Assembly (NCBI RefSeq): GCF_036032445.1
Contig: NZ_CP107932.1
Span: forward strand, 4,838,501 to 4,902,500
Source: Nocardia sp. NBC_00416
GTDB taxonomy: Bacteria; Actinomycetota; Actinomycetes; Mycobacteriales; Mycobacteriaceae
Length of the DNA stretch: 64,000 nt
Direction of reading: 5' to 3'
Part shown: positions 32,834-41,698 of the stretch, in pieces
Numbering within the stretch: the stretch's first letter is position 1
Layout: the number at the start of each line of letters is the position of its first letter
Translations under genes and position numbers: made by a program
Notes under the pieces: model-generated
The model's input: only the letters and a program-made list of their open reading frames with translations
Database searches by the model: none
Told to the model about the DNA's origin: nothing

Positions 32834-33937
32834 TCACCGCGCCGCAGCCGGAATCGCGGCCCGGATCGCCTCGGCCTCGTGCTCCAGCAGTACGTCCCCG
32901 CCCTGCGACGACACGATGGGCGTATAGGGGTCGGCTGCGAAGGGTTCGCCGAGCATTTCGCGCAGCACCGCCAGCCCGCAGAACGGGACGTAGTGCGGGC
33001 TGTATCCGCCTTCTTGGACGAAAGCGATACGGCCGTCGCACAGTTCGGCGGCCATATCCAGAACGCGGCGGGTGAGCTGCGCGAATCCGGCGCTGGTGAC
33101 CATCTGCCGGGCGAGCGGGTCCATCATGCTCGCGTCGAATCCCGAGGCCACCAGGATCAGCTCGGGCCGGAACGCGCGCAGCGCCGGGAGGACCACCTGG
33201 TCCATGGCGTGCACATAGGCGGCGTCACCGCTGGCGGGCGGCAGCGGAATATTGATCGAATAGCCCTCCCCGGCACCGGTGCCCCGCTCCTCCAGGTAAC
33301 CGGAGTTCGGCGGGAAACACAGATGCTGGTGCAGGGATATCGTCAGCACCGAGGGGTCGCTGTACCAGATGTCCTGTGTGCCGTTGCCGTGGTGGACATC
33401 CCAGTCCACCACGGCCACCCGCTCCAGACCCAGGACTTCCTTGGCGTAGGCGGCGGCCACCGAAACATTGTTGAAAATGCAGAAGCCCATCCCACCGGCG
33501 CGGTGCGCATGATGCCCCGGCGGGTTGACCAGCGCGTACCCGGTGTCGACGGTGCGCGCGACGACCTGATCGACGAGCTGGATCGCGCCTCCGGCCGAGA
33601 GCGCCGCGATCTCGTATCCGCCGCGCCCGAACGGCGAACAACCATCGCCCGCGTCGCCGCCCTTCGGCTCCAGGCTCTCCGCTTTGATCCGGGCCAGATG
33701 CTGCGGGGTGTGGACTCTGAGTATGTCCGCGTCGGTGGCCGGTACGGCCCGGACCGGTTGCAGCCGGTCGAGTAGCCCGGATACGGCGACCAGCTCGTGG
33801 AAACGACGTTTGGTATCGGGGTGGGCGAGATGATGCCCGATCGGCTGGAGTCCGGTGGTCGCATCCGAGGGGAACAGACTCCCCGAACCGGTGTCGGCCC
33901 ATCCGTAGACCGTGTTCCAGACGTATCCGATTGTCAT
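32834..33937 (-). CDS. class II histone deacetylase-like amidohydrolase
   Basis: 367 residues with AAGGAG before the ATG. The arginase-fold zinc site is complete: NPPGHHAH (catalytic His pair), VDWDVHHGNGTQ (zinc Asp and His), VASGFDAS (second zinc Asp) and EGGYS near the end. Bacterial members remove acetyl or acyl groups from polyamines, small amines or lysines. Length and motifs match the class II/acetylpolyamine branch. It stands alone, with no acetyltransferase nearby on its strand. Confidence 0.92.
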   Translation of the reverse strand: MTIGYVWNTVYGWADTGSGSLFPSDATTGLQPIGHHLAHPDTKRRFHELVAVSGLLDRLQPVRAVPATDADILRVHTPQHLARIKAESLEPKGGDAGDGCSPFGRGGYEIAALSAGGAIQLVDQVVARTVDTGYALVNPPGHHAHRAGGMGFCIFNNVSVAAAYAKEVLGLERVAVVDWDVHHGNGTQDIWYSDPSVLTISLHQHLCFPPNSGYLEERGTGAGEGYSINIPLPPASGDAAYVHAMDQVVLPALRAFRPELILVASGFDASMMDPLARQMVTSAGFAQLTRRVLDMAAELCDGRIAFVQEGGYSPHYVPFCGLAVLREMLGEPFAADPYTPIVSSQGGDVLLEHEAEAIRAAIPAAAR

Positions 33938-34188
33938 GGTCGAGCTCCTTGGTGTCGGCGTCCCGCACCGCGGGCGCCAGACGGCAAACCTCGCGCAATC
34001 GATCGACCGCGCCAGCCCATGGAGCCATAAGCCGGGCCGGCGTGCAACCGGAACCAGTTAGCTGTACGGGCATAGTTGCGCCTGGTACTCCCGACCCGAT
34101 CGCCGGGGCGTCGCCCGCTGCGGAGCGGAAAACGGAGGTGTCGACCCGACGCCGGGTTTCGACGCTGCGGCGGCCCGGCTACGGGTTC

Positions 34189-34395
34189 TCAGCCCCGATC
34201 GAACCTGCCGTCGGCGATTCCGGCAGTGAACGCGGCCCATTCGCCGGGTGCGAAGCGCAGCGCCCCGGCTTTCGGATTCTTGGAATCACGAACCCCGATA
34301 TCGCCCGCCCCCAGAAAAGCGACCTCGACACATTCGCCGGTGCCCTGGCTGTGGCTGCTCGTGAACCACTGTGCGGAAATCGGATCGGCGCTCAC
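34189..34395 (-). CDS. DUF397 small protein
   Basis: 68 residues that start with GTG. The whole length is a DUF397 domain: WFTSSHSQGTGECVEVAF, then IGVRDSKNPKAGALRFAPGEWAAF. It overlaps by 4 bases the stop of the XRE regulator upstream, the usual arrangement in Streptomyces and Nocardia. DUF397 proteins are thought to be partners or antagonists of their XRE mate, and some pairs are described as toxin-antitoxin-like. That role is inferred here from context only. Confidence 0.9.
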   Translation of the reverse strand: MSADPISAQWFTSSHSQGTGECVEVAFLGAGDIGVRDSKNPKAGALRFAPGEWAAFTAGIADGRFDRG

Positions 34396-35276
34396 GCGAG
34401 GTACTCCTTCGCTACCTGCCGTAGCAGGTTCCTGCTGCTCACAGCATCCAAAGACCGTTGCCGGATGCGATCGTAGGTTCGATGGTATCGCTCGACATCG
34501 TGCGGTTTTTCCAGATACAGATTCCCTACCGTGCTCCCCTCGATGAAGACGACCGGCGGCTCGACCGGACTACCTGCCGGGGTGATTCCGAAGTCGAGAA
34601 TCACGCAGGGCCCCACCCAGAGGCCGGTGGGGAAACCCGCCCGGAACGGGAGCACGCGCAGCTCGACGTTCGGCAGCGTGGACATATCGGCAAGCTTCCT
34701 CAGTTGCACCGCCATGACTTTCGGGCTCCCGTTGATCCTCCTCAGGGCCGCCTCGCCGATGACGGCACTGACAGACGCCGGGCGATGTTTGCGGGTCACC
34801 CTGTGCTGTCGCCGCAATTTCAGCTGCACCCAGGCGTCCTGCAACTCCTCGCTCGCATTCGGGAACGCGGCACGGTTCAACGCCCGCACATAGTCCCCGG
34901 TCTGGAACAGGCCGGGGATCAACTCCGGCTGAAATGTCGCGATACCGACCGCGGCGGACTCCAGTCCGACGTAGACGTCGAAATCTCTCGGGATGAGGTC
35001 CCCGAACTCGTGCCACCAGCTCTTCCCATTCGACTGCCGTGCCAACCCCGTGAACGCGGCGGCCAACTCCTCTGGCACCCCGTACAACTCACACGCCGCC
35101 TCGACCTGACCGATCTTGATCCGGCCGGTCTGACCGTGTTCGAGCCGGTGCAAACTGCTGTGACTGATGTCGAGCAGCTCGGCCGCGGTGACCAGGGTCA
35201 GTCCGGCGCGGGTACGCCAGTCCAGGAGATAGCGCCCGAGCTGGCGTCGCGGCACTGTCGATCCGGTGTCCTGCAT
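34392..35276 (-). CDS. XRE-family regulator with DUF5753 domain
   Basis: 294 residues from ATG 35276, with GGGAGG upstream. The helix-turn-helix (LDWRTRAGLTLVTAAELLDISHSSLHRLEHGQTG, residues about 18-51) is followed by the DUF5753 sensor-like domain: GLFQTGDYVRALNRAAFP, RQHRVTRKHRPASVSAVIGEAALRR, ELRVLPFRAGFPTG, VVFIEGSTVGNLYLEKPHDVERYHRTYDRI. The C-terminal LLRQVAKEYLA ends directly on the DUF397 gene. Such regulators occur in many paralogous pairs in each genome and influence development or stress responses. A second, wrecked pair lies at 44.6-45.0 kb. Confidence 0.9.
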   Translation of the reverse strand: MQDTGSTVPRRQLGRYLLDWRTRAGLTLVTAAELLDISHSSLHRLEHGQTGRIKIGQVEAACELYGVPEELAAAFTGLARQSNGKSWWHEFGDLIPRDFDVYVGLESAAVGIATFQPELIPGLFQTGDYVRALNRAAFPNASEELQDAWVQLKLRRQHRVTRKHRPASVSAVIGEAALRRINGSPKVMAVQLRKLADMSTLPNVELRVLPFRAGFPTGLWVGPCVILDFGITPAGSPVEPPVVFIEGSTVGNLYLEKPHDVERYHRTYDRIRQRSLDAVSSRNLLRQVAKEYLA

Positions 35277-35634
35277 GGAATCCTCCCACCTTCGGGCGGG
35301 CCGGGGCCCGCAACGGGTGACGCATCGGCGCTGCCGCGGAAGAAATGCTGGGCGTTTACGCGAAAAGAGTCGCGCGGTACCGCAATGACCGCCTCGCTCC
35401 CGGACAGCTGGTTCGCTGAAGCTCACCCGATGCCGCCCCCGGAGAATCCACCCTCAACCTAGCAGCATCGATGATCAGCGGAAATGCTTGTCCCAGCGAA
35501 TGATCGGAGACCTACTATCCGAGACCCGACAGGGCGAAGCCCCGGCGCGGAGCCGCACCGTCCTGTCCGCAGGCGGCACCGGATCGCGACCTACCGGGCG
35601 TGGCCCGGCGCGACCGGGCGTCCGCCGGTGCGCG
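35277..35634. other. gene-free stretch upstream of the XRE regulator
   Basis: No convincing gene is visible. A divergent 25-codon frame (ATG 35385 to TAG 35462, starting MTASLPDSWF) has no good ribosome-binding site, and I do not call it. The 3' part (35490-35634) is GC-rich with short inverted repeats that may end transcription of the reductase gene. Promoter elements for the XRE gene must lie at about 35280-35350 but are not obvious. Confidence 0.4.
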
Positions 35635-36189
35635 TCATTCGGCCGAGTAGCAGGTGTAGGTGATCCCGGACCGGAACGACAGGCTGTCGACGAGCCGGAG
35701 CTCCGGGATGGCGTAGCCGTCCGGGAAGAGCCGGCGGCCGCCACCCTGGACCACGGGGTAGGCGAACAGCCGGTATTCGTCCACCAAACCGGCCTCGATC
35801 AGGGTGTGGCACAGCGTGATACTTCCGGTGACGACGATGTCCTTGCCCGCCCGCTGTTTCAGCGCCGCGATCTCGGCGACCGGGTCACCCGAGAGGATCG
35901 TGGAGTTCTGCCAACCCGCGTCGGTCAGGGTCTTGGAAACCACGTACTTCTGCACCGTGTTCAGGTATTCGGTGATGCCCGTCGGGTCCTCGGTCTGCTG
36001 TGGCCAGTACGCGCGCAGATCCTCGAAGGTCCGGCGGCCGACCAGAAACCCGTCGGCGGCGCTGTCCTGGCGGTGGATCTCGTCGACCAGGTCCTGACTG
36101 TCCCCCTGGCCCTGCGGATCGAACCAGTCGCCGAGCATCTCGATCGCACCGTCGACGGTGATGTTCTGGGTTATCGCGAGCGTGCGCAT
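35635..36189 (-). CDS. dihydrofolate reductase-like (RibD C-terminal fold) protein
   Basis: 184 residues from ATG 36189, with GGAGG four bases upstream. The domain runs from LAITQNITVDGAIE through GFLVGRRTFEDLRAYWP, KYVVSKTL, DIVVTGSITLCHTLIEAGLVDEYRLFAYPVVQGGGRRLFPDG. This is the DHFR/RibD_C family of NADPH-binding proteins of unknown substrate that are abundant in actinobacteria. It is probably not a housekeeping folate reductase. Confidence 0.88.
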   Translation of the reverse strand: MRTLAITQNITVDGAIEMLGDWFDPQGQGDSQDLVDEIHRQDSAADGFLVGRRTFEDLRAYWPQQTEDPTGITEYLNTVQKYVVSKTLTDAGWQNSTILSGDPVAEIAALKQRAGKDIVVTGSITLCHTLIEAGLVDEYRLFAYPVVQGGGRRLFPDGYAIPELRLVDSLSFRSGITYTCYSAE

Positions 36190-36367
36190 AGTGCCTCCGG
36201 GCAGCGGTCGTACGTCGGATAGCAGGGCGGCGGTCCAGTATCTCGGATGTACGGACCGCCGCCCCGTACATCCCGACGGGACAGGCCGGAGAAATTCATC
36301 GGTCGCGCGAAAATTTCGGTGGACGCGACCGTCCCGCCGGCCGGTCGGCGGGACGGATCGCCCGGGA

Positions 36368-36865
36368 TCAGGTGGGCGAGCCGGCGGCCGCACCGGTCGC
36401 CAAGTCCGCACCCCAGTGCGCGATGGCCGCGTCGAGGTCCAGTGGATGGGGCCGCATATCTCCGGATTCGGGCCAGTCGGCACGGGGCACCCGCCACATC
36501 ACCTCGAATTCGATCCCGTCCGGGTCCTTGGCGTAGAACGACTTGGACATGAGGTGATCCGAGGCGCCGACCAGAGCGTTCCTCGACTGCAATCGGCGGC
36601 CGGTCTCGGCCAGCTCGCCGAGGGTGCCGACCTCCCAGGCGAGGTGGTACAGGCCGACGTTGCCCGGTTGCGGACCGGCCGCCTCGTCGCCGAGTGCGAA
36701 AAGTCCCAGGTCGTGGTCGTTCTCGGTATCGGACGCGCGCAGGAACGCCGCCCGGCCGGGAATGTGGTGGGCGACGACGAACTGCAGGGTGTCGGTGTAG
36801 AAGTCGACGGCGCGGTCGACCTCGCGGATGTAGAGGACAGCGTGGTTGAGTCGGCGCACGGCCAT
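36368..36865 (-). CDS. VOC-family (glyoxalase/dioxygenase-fold) protein
   Basis: 165 residues in two beta-alpha-beta-beta-beta modules: RLNHAVLYIREVDRAVDFYTDTL first and VGLYHLAWEVGTLGELAETGRRL second. Metal-type residues are in NHAV (His), LYHLAWE (His) and IEFEVMW (Glu). The closest recognisable group is catechol-2,3-dioxygenase-like VOC proteins. Neither substrate nor metal can be read from the sequence. Confidence 0.85.
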   Translation of the reverse strand: MAVRRLNHAVLYIREVDRAVDFYTDTLQFVVAHHIPGRAAFLRASDTENDHDLGLFALGDEAAGPQPGNVGLYHLAWEVGTLGELAETGRRLQSRNALVGASDHLMSKSFYAKDPDGIEFEVMWRVPRADWPESGDMRPHPLDLDAAIAHWGADLATGAAAGSPT

Positions 36866-36923
36866 GGAGTGACCCTTCTGTCTGTGCGTACCGCCGAGGC
36901 GGACTGGTGGTGGCAGGAGTCTG

Positions 36924-37004
36924 TCAGAGTGCGGCGGCGACGGCGTCGTGCAGCGAGGTCGCGGGGCGGTTCAGCAGCCGGCGCAGATCACCGTCACGAT
37001 CGAG
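36924..37004 (-). pseudogene. C-terminal tail of a lost NAD(P)-dependent (SDR/NmrA-like) protein
   Basis: Read on the minus strand, the 81 bases directly after the AraC-type gene's stop encode RDGDLRRLLNRPATSLHDAVAAAL and a TGA. This looks like the final helix region of NmrA/SDR-type oxidoreductases that often sit beside AraC regulators. Nothing upstream of it is left; the frame runs straight into the regulator's 3' end. Confidence 0.35.
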
Positions 37005-37964
37005 TTACGCGGGTGTCCGTGCGCGGAAGAGAGCGCGATGAGCGGCCGGGCTGGTGCCGAGCAGGCGGTGGAAGTGGTGCCGCAGATTCACCGCGGTCCC
37101 GAAGCCCGCGTCGGCGGCGACGCTCTCCATGGTGTCGTCGGTTGTTTCCAACAGCAGCCGCGCGCGATCGGCGCGCTGGTGCAGCAGCCATTGCTGCGGG
37201 CTGTCGCCGGTGCGTTCACGGAACCGGCGGGTGAAAGTGCGCCGCGACATCAGCGCGGAGCGTGACCAGGTGTCCAGGCCGATCGGCTCGGCCAGCCGCG
37301 TGCGCGCCCAGACCATGGCTCGCTCGATGGGATCGTCGTCGGCGGCCTCGGGCACCGCCACCGGAATGAACTGGGACTGGGATCCGCTGCGGTGTGGTGC
37401 GAGGACGAGTCCGCGGGCGAGTTCGGCGGCGACGCGGCTGCCGAGGTCGGTGCGGACCATGTGCAGGCAGCAGTCGAGGGCGGCGGCGACACCGGCGGAG
37501 GTGATGACGTCGCCCAGATCGGACCAGAGCATATCCGCCCGCACTCGCACGTCCGGGTGCGTGCGGGCCAAGCGCTCGGCGGCGGACCAGTGGGTGGTGA
37601 TCTCCCGGCCGTCGGCGAGCCCGCTGGCGGCCACCAGCCAGGACCCCAGGCACAGCCCGACTATGCGCGCGCCGCCGGCGTGGGCGGCGCGGAGGGCGTC
37701 GAGAAGAGGTTCCGGCGGAACAGCGTCGCGCAGCCAGCTCGGAGCGATCACGATATCGGCGCCGGATACCGCCTCCAGGCCGTTCGGCACCGAGATATCG
37801 AATCCGGCCGCGGTGGAGAGCATGCCGGGTGTCTGCGCGCAGATGCGGACGTCATAGGGCCAATCCACGGCCTTGCCGACGCCCGCCCGGCCGAATACCA
37901 GGGTGGGCACCGACAGATGGAAAGGGCTGATGCCGTCGAAGGCGATAACCGCCACGGAGATCAT
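37005..37964 (-). CDS. AraC-family regulator with DJ-1/PfpI (GlxA-like) domain
   Basis: 319 residues. Residues 1-170 are the amidase-like DJ-1/PfpI sensor domain (VAVIAFDGISPFHLSVP, IVGLCLGSWLVAASGLADGREITTHW with the nucleophile-elbow Cys, TSAGVAAALDCCLHMV). Residues about 215-315 hold two AraC helix-turn-helix motifs (SRSALMSRRTFTRRFRERTGDSPQQWLLHQR and ESVAADAGFGTAVNLRHHFHRLLGTSP). ATG 37964 appears leaderless with TAATAT six bases upstream. It is divergent from the metallo-hydrolase gene, which it may control. Confidence 0.92.
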   Translation of the reverse strand: MISVAVIAFDGISPFHLSVPTLVFGRAGVGKAVDWPYDVRICAQTPGMLSTAAGFDISVPNGLEAVSGADIVIAPSWLRDAVPPEPLLDALRAAHAGGARIVGLCLGSWLVAASGLADGREITTHWSAAERLARTHPDVRVRADMLWSDLGDVITSAGVAAALDCCLHMVRTDLGSRVAAELARGLVLAPHRSGSQSQFIPVAVPEAADDDPIERAMVWARTRLAEPIGLDTWSRSALMSRRTFTRRFRERTGDSPQQWLLHQRADRARLLLETTDDTMESVAADAGFGTAVNLRHHFHRLLGTSPAAHRALFRARTPA

Positions 37965-37970
37965 GGCCCG

Positions 37971-37976
37971 ATATTA
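37971..37976 (-). promoter_or_regulatory. -10 box of the GlxA-like gene (leaderless)
   Basis: TAATAT on the minus strand ends six bases before the ATG at 37964, and no Shine-Dalgarno is present. Transcription probably starts at or within a base of the ATG. Confidence 0.5.
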
Positions 37977-38035
37977 GCGGTACATGGCCACCGGGCCACT
38001 GTTGCGGACCGATCCCGGCGTCGAGACTGATACTC

Positions 38036-38803
38036 ATGACGAACACGATCGCTCGCACCACTATCGAGGCACTGCACATCGGTGGACCGACGCTGCGCTT
38101 CCGGTACGCCGGCCTGACCTGGCTGACCGACCCCACCTTCGACGCGCCCCGCGACTACCCGGGCTCGGTCGTCCTGCGCAAACTCGACGGCCCCGCGATA
38201 GCGCCGGAACAGGTCGGCACGGTCGACGTGGTCCTGCTCTCACACGATCAGCACGCCGACAACCTCGACATCTCCGGACGCGAGTTCCTGACCACTGTGC
38301 CGACCGTGCTGTCCACCCCGGACGCCGCCGAACGAATGGAAGATGTTCGGGGACTGCGCAATTGGGAGACGGTCACCGTGGGTGGCGTGGAGGTGACCGG
38401 CGTGCCCGCGTTGCACGGACCTGAGGGCTGCGAGCCCTTCAGCGGTGTCGTCACCGGATTCGTGCTGCGGGCCGCGGACGAGCCGACGGTGTACGTCTCG
38501 GGCGACAACGCCTCGGTGGACGTGGTCCGCGAGATCGTCGAACGCGTCGGACGGATCGATATCGCGGTGCTCAATGTCGGCGCCGCCAATGTCGGCCGGT
38601 TCGGCGATACCGATGTCACGCTCAATGCCCGGACCGCGGTACAGGCCGCGGAACTGCTGAACGAGGCGGTGATCGTCGCGGTGCACGGTGAAGGGTGGTC
38701 GCATTTCTCGGAGACCCTCGACCGCCTGGCCAGCGCATTCGACCACGCGGGCCGCCGCGCGCAACTGGTGGTCCCACCGCGGGGCGAGTCCATCGATCTG
38801 TGA
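38036..38803 (+). CDS. metallo-beta-lactamase-fold hydrolase
   Basis: 255 residues. The metal-binding motif HDQHADNLD (about 75-83, HxxHxDxx-like) follows VDVVLLS. Further ligands are likely in VPALHGPEGCEP, VYVSGDNASVDVV (Asp) and IVAVHGEGWSHFSE. The pattern resembles UlaG/lactonase-type MBL proteins. The ATG is 71 bases from the divergent GlxA-like regulator, with no clear Shine-Dalgarno. The substrate is unknown. Confidence 0.87.
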   Translation: MTNTIARTTIEALHIGGPTLRFRYAGLTWLTDPTFDAPRDYPGSVVLRKLDGPAIAPEQVGTVDVVLLSHDQHADNLDISGREFLTTVPTVLSTPDAAERMEDVRGLRNWETVTVGGVEVTGVPALHGPEGCEPFSGVVTGFVLRAADEPTVYVSGDNASVDVVREIVERVGRIDIAVLNVGAANVGRFGDTDVTLNARTAVQAAELLNEAVIVAVHGEGWSHFSETLDRLASAFDHAGRRAQLVVPPRGESIDL

Positions 38804-38929
38804 GCCTTTCCGGTTCCGCGGCTTTCACCACTGGCCGGGCATACGAACGGCGGGGACAACACCTATTGCCGCCGCCGTTCGTGGACAACTCGCCCGATGT
38901 GCCGTGACCGATCGCGGCCGGCCACGAGA

Positions 38930-39253
38930 TCAGAAGTTCCCGGACATCCTCCCGTAGACGACCAGCAGGATCAGGTTGCCCACCGAGATCCCGACCGACG
39001 CCAGCCACTGGAGGGGCCAGTTCTTGCGCATCACGACGAAAGTTGCGGCGATACCCGCGAATCCGGCCGCGCAGTAGAGGACCTTCCACACGACGCCGTC
39101 CGAAGTCAGGCCGAGCACCGCGGTGATCGACGACAAGACCACGGCGGCGACCAGGAATTCGTTGCGCAACAGCCCTTCTGCCAGCAGAGTGCCGAGGCGA
39201 TCGACGGCTACAGCCGCCGCACCCGGACGTCTCGAGCGACGCGTATATCCCAT
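38930..39253 (-). CDS. small membrane protein, three helices
   Basis: 107 residues from ATG 39253 (AAAGGGG upstream). A basic N-terminus (GYTRRSRRPG) precedes hydrophobic segments FLVAAVVLSSITAVLGL, VLYCAAGFAGIAATFVVM and WLASVGISVGNLILLVVYG. No conserved domain is recognised. The 125 bases between this gene and the metallo-hydrolase show no clear signal. Confidence 0.7.
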   Translation of the reverse strand: MGYTRRSRRPGAAAVAVDRLGTLLAEGLLRNEFLVAAVVLSSITAVLGLTSDGVVWKVLYCAAGFAGIAATFVVMRKNWPLQWLASVGISVGNLILLVVYGRMSGNF

Positions 39254-39367
39254 GCCCAAACCCCTTTCGCTACGGTGCCGCAGCATCGGCGGCGGCGCCT
39301 GTGTCCGCTGTTCAGAGTCCGAAATGTCCTACACATCGGGTGACGCCGATAACGCGAATCCTGCTGG

Positions 39368-39775
39368 TCAGAGCACCGGGCAGGCCGAGCCGAGATCCAG
39401 ACCGGAGCCGACCTCGACCTGGAGGGATTGTGCACTGTCGATATTCACGGCATGCAGGTTGTGCGTGCCGGGTGTCTCCGGGGTCCATGTCGCGGTGGCC
39501 GTACCGGAATCCCCCACGAGTATCGCACCGGGTGGATCGAATGAGCCCTTTTGACTGTCATAGAAACTGACGTATTCACCGACTTCCGCGGTGGCGGTGG
39601 CGGTGTAGGAGCAGTGGGTGCCGTAGGGCGCCGACGAACTTCCCGAGCCGCTCCCCGGAGCCAACTCGAAATCGGTGATCGCGGCGGGCGCGGGGGTCGC
39701 CGCGGCGACGAGCGCGACTGTCAGCGCGCCGATTGCCGACGACGCGGTGAGGAAGGTCCTGCGGGAGCGCAACAT
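39368..39775 (-). CDS. secreted beta-sandwich (Ig-like) protein
   Basis: 135 residues from ATG 39775, with AAAGGA upstream. The signal peptide is RSRR, a hydrophobic core, and an A-P-A-A cleavage site at about 32; the twin arginine could suggest Tat export. The mature part has FELAPGSGSGSSSAPYGTHCSYTATATA, VSFYDSQKG and TATWTPETPGTHNLHAVNI, a strand pattern of bacterial Ig-like domains, with cysteines at HCSY and SACPVL that probably bond. The function is unknown. Confidence 0.8.
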   Translation of the reverse strand: MLRSRRTFLTASSAIGALTVALVAAATPAPAAITDFELAPGSGSGSSSAPYGTHCSYTATATAEVGEYVSFYDSQKGSFDPPGAILVGDSGTATATWTPETPGTHNLHAVNIDSAQSLQVEVGSGLDLGSACPVL

Positions 39776-40044
39776 CAACGATCCTTTCCGGAGACAGCGG
39801 ATCGAGCGGAACCGCCGGCACCCGGGCGGCAGTATTCGGCCGGGATCGAGCGGACAGCGCGAGCCGGGGTTCGCGCACACTCGCGACCTGCCCGGGAACG
39901 CATCCATCACGCTACCGCCGGTCCCCGCGGACGCTGACCGTTTTCCCAGTTCCGGTTGCGTACGTTGCCGGCTGCGCCGCGAGCAGCGCGCGACCTTCCC
40001 GGCGTTCGAGGTCCGGTAGCCGCGCACCGCGCTACGGTCTGCGC

Positions 40045-40932
40045 ATGAGTTCTTCGCACTGGACCGCGGCCGATCTGCCCGAATTCGACGGCCGGACTGT
40101 CGTCGTCACCGGCGCCAACAGCGGTGTCGGCTTCGGGACGGCGACCGCGTTGGCCCGGGCCGGGGCGCATGTGGTGCTCGCCGTTCGCGATATCGACCGC
40201 GGAAACGACGCCGCGCGCCGCATCGGGGGCAGCAATGAGGTCCGGCGGCTCGATCTGGCCGATTCGGACTCGATCCGCGAGTTCGCCGCGGAATGGGAGG
40301 GCGAGATCTCGATCCTGGTGAACAACGCCGGAGTCGCGATGGTGCCCGAGGGCCGGACGAAAGACGGTTTCGAAATGCAATTCGGAACCAATCATCTCGG
40401 CCATTTCGCTCTCACCAACCGACTGCTGCCGCATATCACCGATCGCGTGGTGAACCTCGCCTCCGGAGCGCATCGCGTGGGCACCATCGATTTCGACGAC
40501 CTCGATTTCGCCGAGAGCGGCTATCGCCCGGTGCAGGCCTACGGCCGGTCCAAACTCGCGAATCTCCTGTTCACCCTCGAACTCGAGCGGCGGCTCCGGC
40601 GGGCGGGGTCGGCCGTCCGTTCGCTGGCGGCGCATCCCGGTTACGCGGCCACCGAACTCGGCACCAGGGACCGCAACAAGTACCTGGTCGGCATCGTGCA
40701 CCTGGCGGGGCGCTATTTCGCGCAGCCCCCGGAGAAAGCGGCGCTGCCGACTCTCTTCGCCGCCACCCAGGATCTTCCCGGCGCGAGCTATGTGGGGCCG
40801 GACGGGCGCAACGAACTGCACGGCTACCCGACTCTGGTGGGCCGCTCGGCGCAGGCCAGCAATGTGCAGACCGCGCAGCGCCTCTGGGACGTCTCCGAGG
40901 ATCTCACCGGGGTCCGGTTCGGCCTGGCTTGA
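40045..40932 (+). CDS. short-chain dehydrogenase/reductase
   Basis: 295 residues. The cofactor motif TGANSGVGFGTA lies at about 21-32, NNAGVAM follows, the catalytic Ser is in NLASGAHRVG and YGRSK supplies Tyr/Lys. The length and C-terminal region (AAHPGYAATELGTR, KAALPTLFAAT) place it with retinol-dehydrogenase/WW-oxidoreductase-like classical SDRs. It faces away from the secreted protein. The substrate is unknown. Confidence 0.92.
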   Translation: MSSSHWTAADLPEFDGRTVVVTGANSGVGFGTATALARAGAHVVLAVRDIDRGNDAARRIGGSNEVRRLDLADSDSIREFAAEWEGEISILVNNAGVAMVPEGRTKDGFEMQFGTNHLGHFALTNRLLPHITDRVVNLASGAHRVGTIDFDDLDFAESGYRPVQAYGRSKLANLLFTLELERRLRRAGSAVRSLAAHPGYAATELGTRDRNKYLVGIVHLAGRYFAQPPEKAALPTLFAATQDLPGASYVGPDGRNELHGYPTLVGRSAQASNVQTAQRLWDVSEDLTGVRFGLA

Positions 40933-41141
40933 ATCCGGCGGCCGTAGTCGGTGCGCAGTACAGGTGACTGCCTGCGGTCGCCGGCCCGTGGTCGGTCATC
41001 CGCCGAGATCGTCGAACGGGACACACAGCGGTCCGGCCTGCGCCGGAGCGTGACCGCGCTGTTGAACAATGAGTGCTATCGACGATCACCGTGCCGCAGC
41101 GATCAGCACGGGATCTCCCGACCACGAGAAGGAGGCTCCCG

Positions 41142-41552
41142 ATGTCGTTCACCGAAGAAGAGATCAGCTATCTGCGGTCCCAGCCGCTCGCGCGAGTGGC
41201 CACCGTCGACCCGGACGGGCAACCCGACGTCTCCCCGGTGGGCTACGAGTTCGACGGCGCCCATCTCTACATCGGCGGCCACGACCCGGTGCGGACCAGG
41301 AAGTATCGCAATGTCGAACGCGGCAACACGAAAGTGGCTGTCGTCATCGACGATCTGGTGTCCACCGACCCCTGGACCCCGCGGTACCTCCGGGTCTACG
41401 GCACCGCCGAACTCGTGCAGCGCGAGGGACAGTTCGGGCCCGCCCCCTATATGCGGATAACCCCCACCGTGTCGTGGAGTTTCAATCTCGCCGGACTCCC
41501 TTTCACCGACCGAGATATTCAGGTGCGGCGCACCGACCACACCCCCGCCTGA
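41142..41552 (+). CDS. PPOX-class F420-dependent oxidoreductase
   Basis: 136 residues from ATG 41142 with GGAGG upstream. The split-barrel flavin/F420-binding fold shows LARVATVDPDGQPDVSPVGYEFDGAHLYIGGH, TRKYRNVERGNTKVAVVIDDL, and RYLRVYGTAELV. Mycolata have many of these deazaflavin-dependent enzymes. The substrate is unknown. The 210 bases upstream back to the SDR gene show nothing recognisable. Confidence 0.87.
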   Translation: MSFTEEEISYLRSQPLARVATVDPDGQPDVSPVGYEFDGAHLYIGGHDPVRTRKYRNVERGNTKVAVVIDDLVSTDPWTPRYLRVYGTAELVQREGQFGPAPYMRITPTVSWSFNLAGLPFTDRDIQVRRTDHTPA

Positions 41553-41698
41553 GCACAGTCGACCCGGGCACGAGCACCACCGCCATGCCCCGGTTCGGCG
41601 GACACCAGGAGAAGACCACCCGGGAGATCCGGCTCACCCCGCGACCGAGCTGAGACCCGCCGACGCTCACGGACGGCGGTCCGGGCGGCGACGACCTG

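Noticed and set aside
35385..35462. A 25-codon ORF divergent from the XRE regulator
   Set aside because: No ribosome-binding site and no recognisable content; described only within the gene-free stretch.
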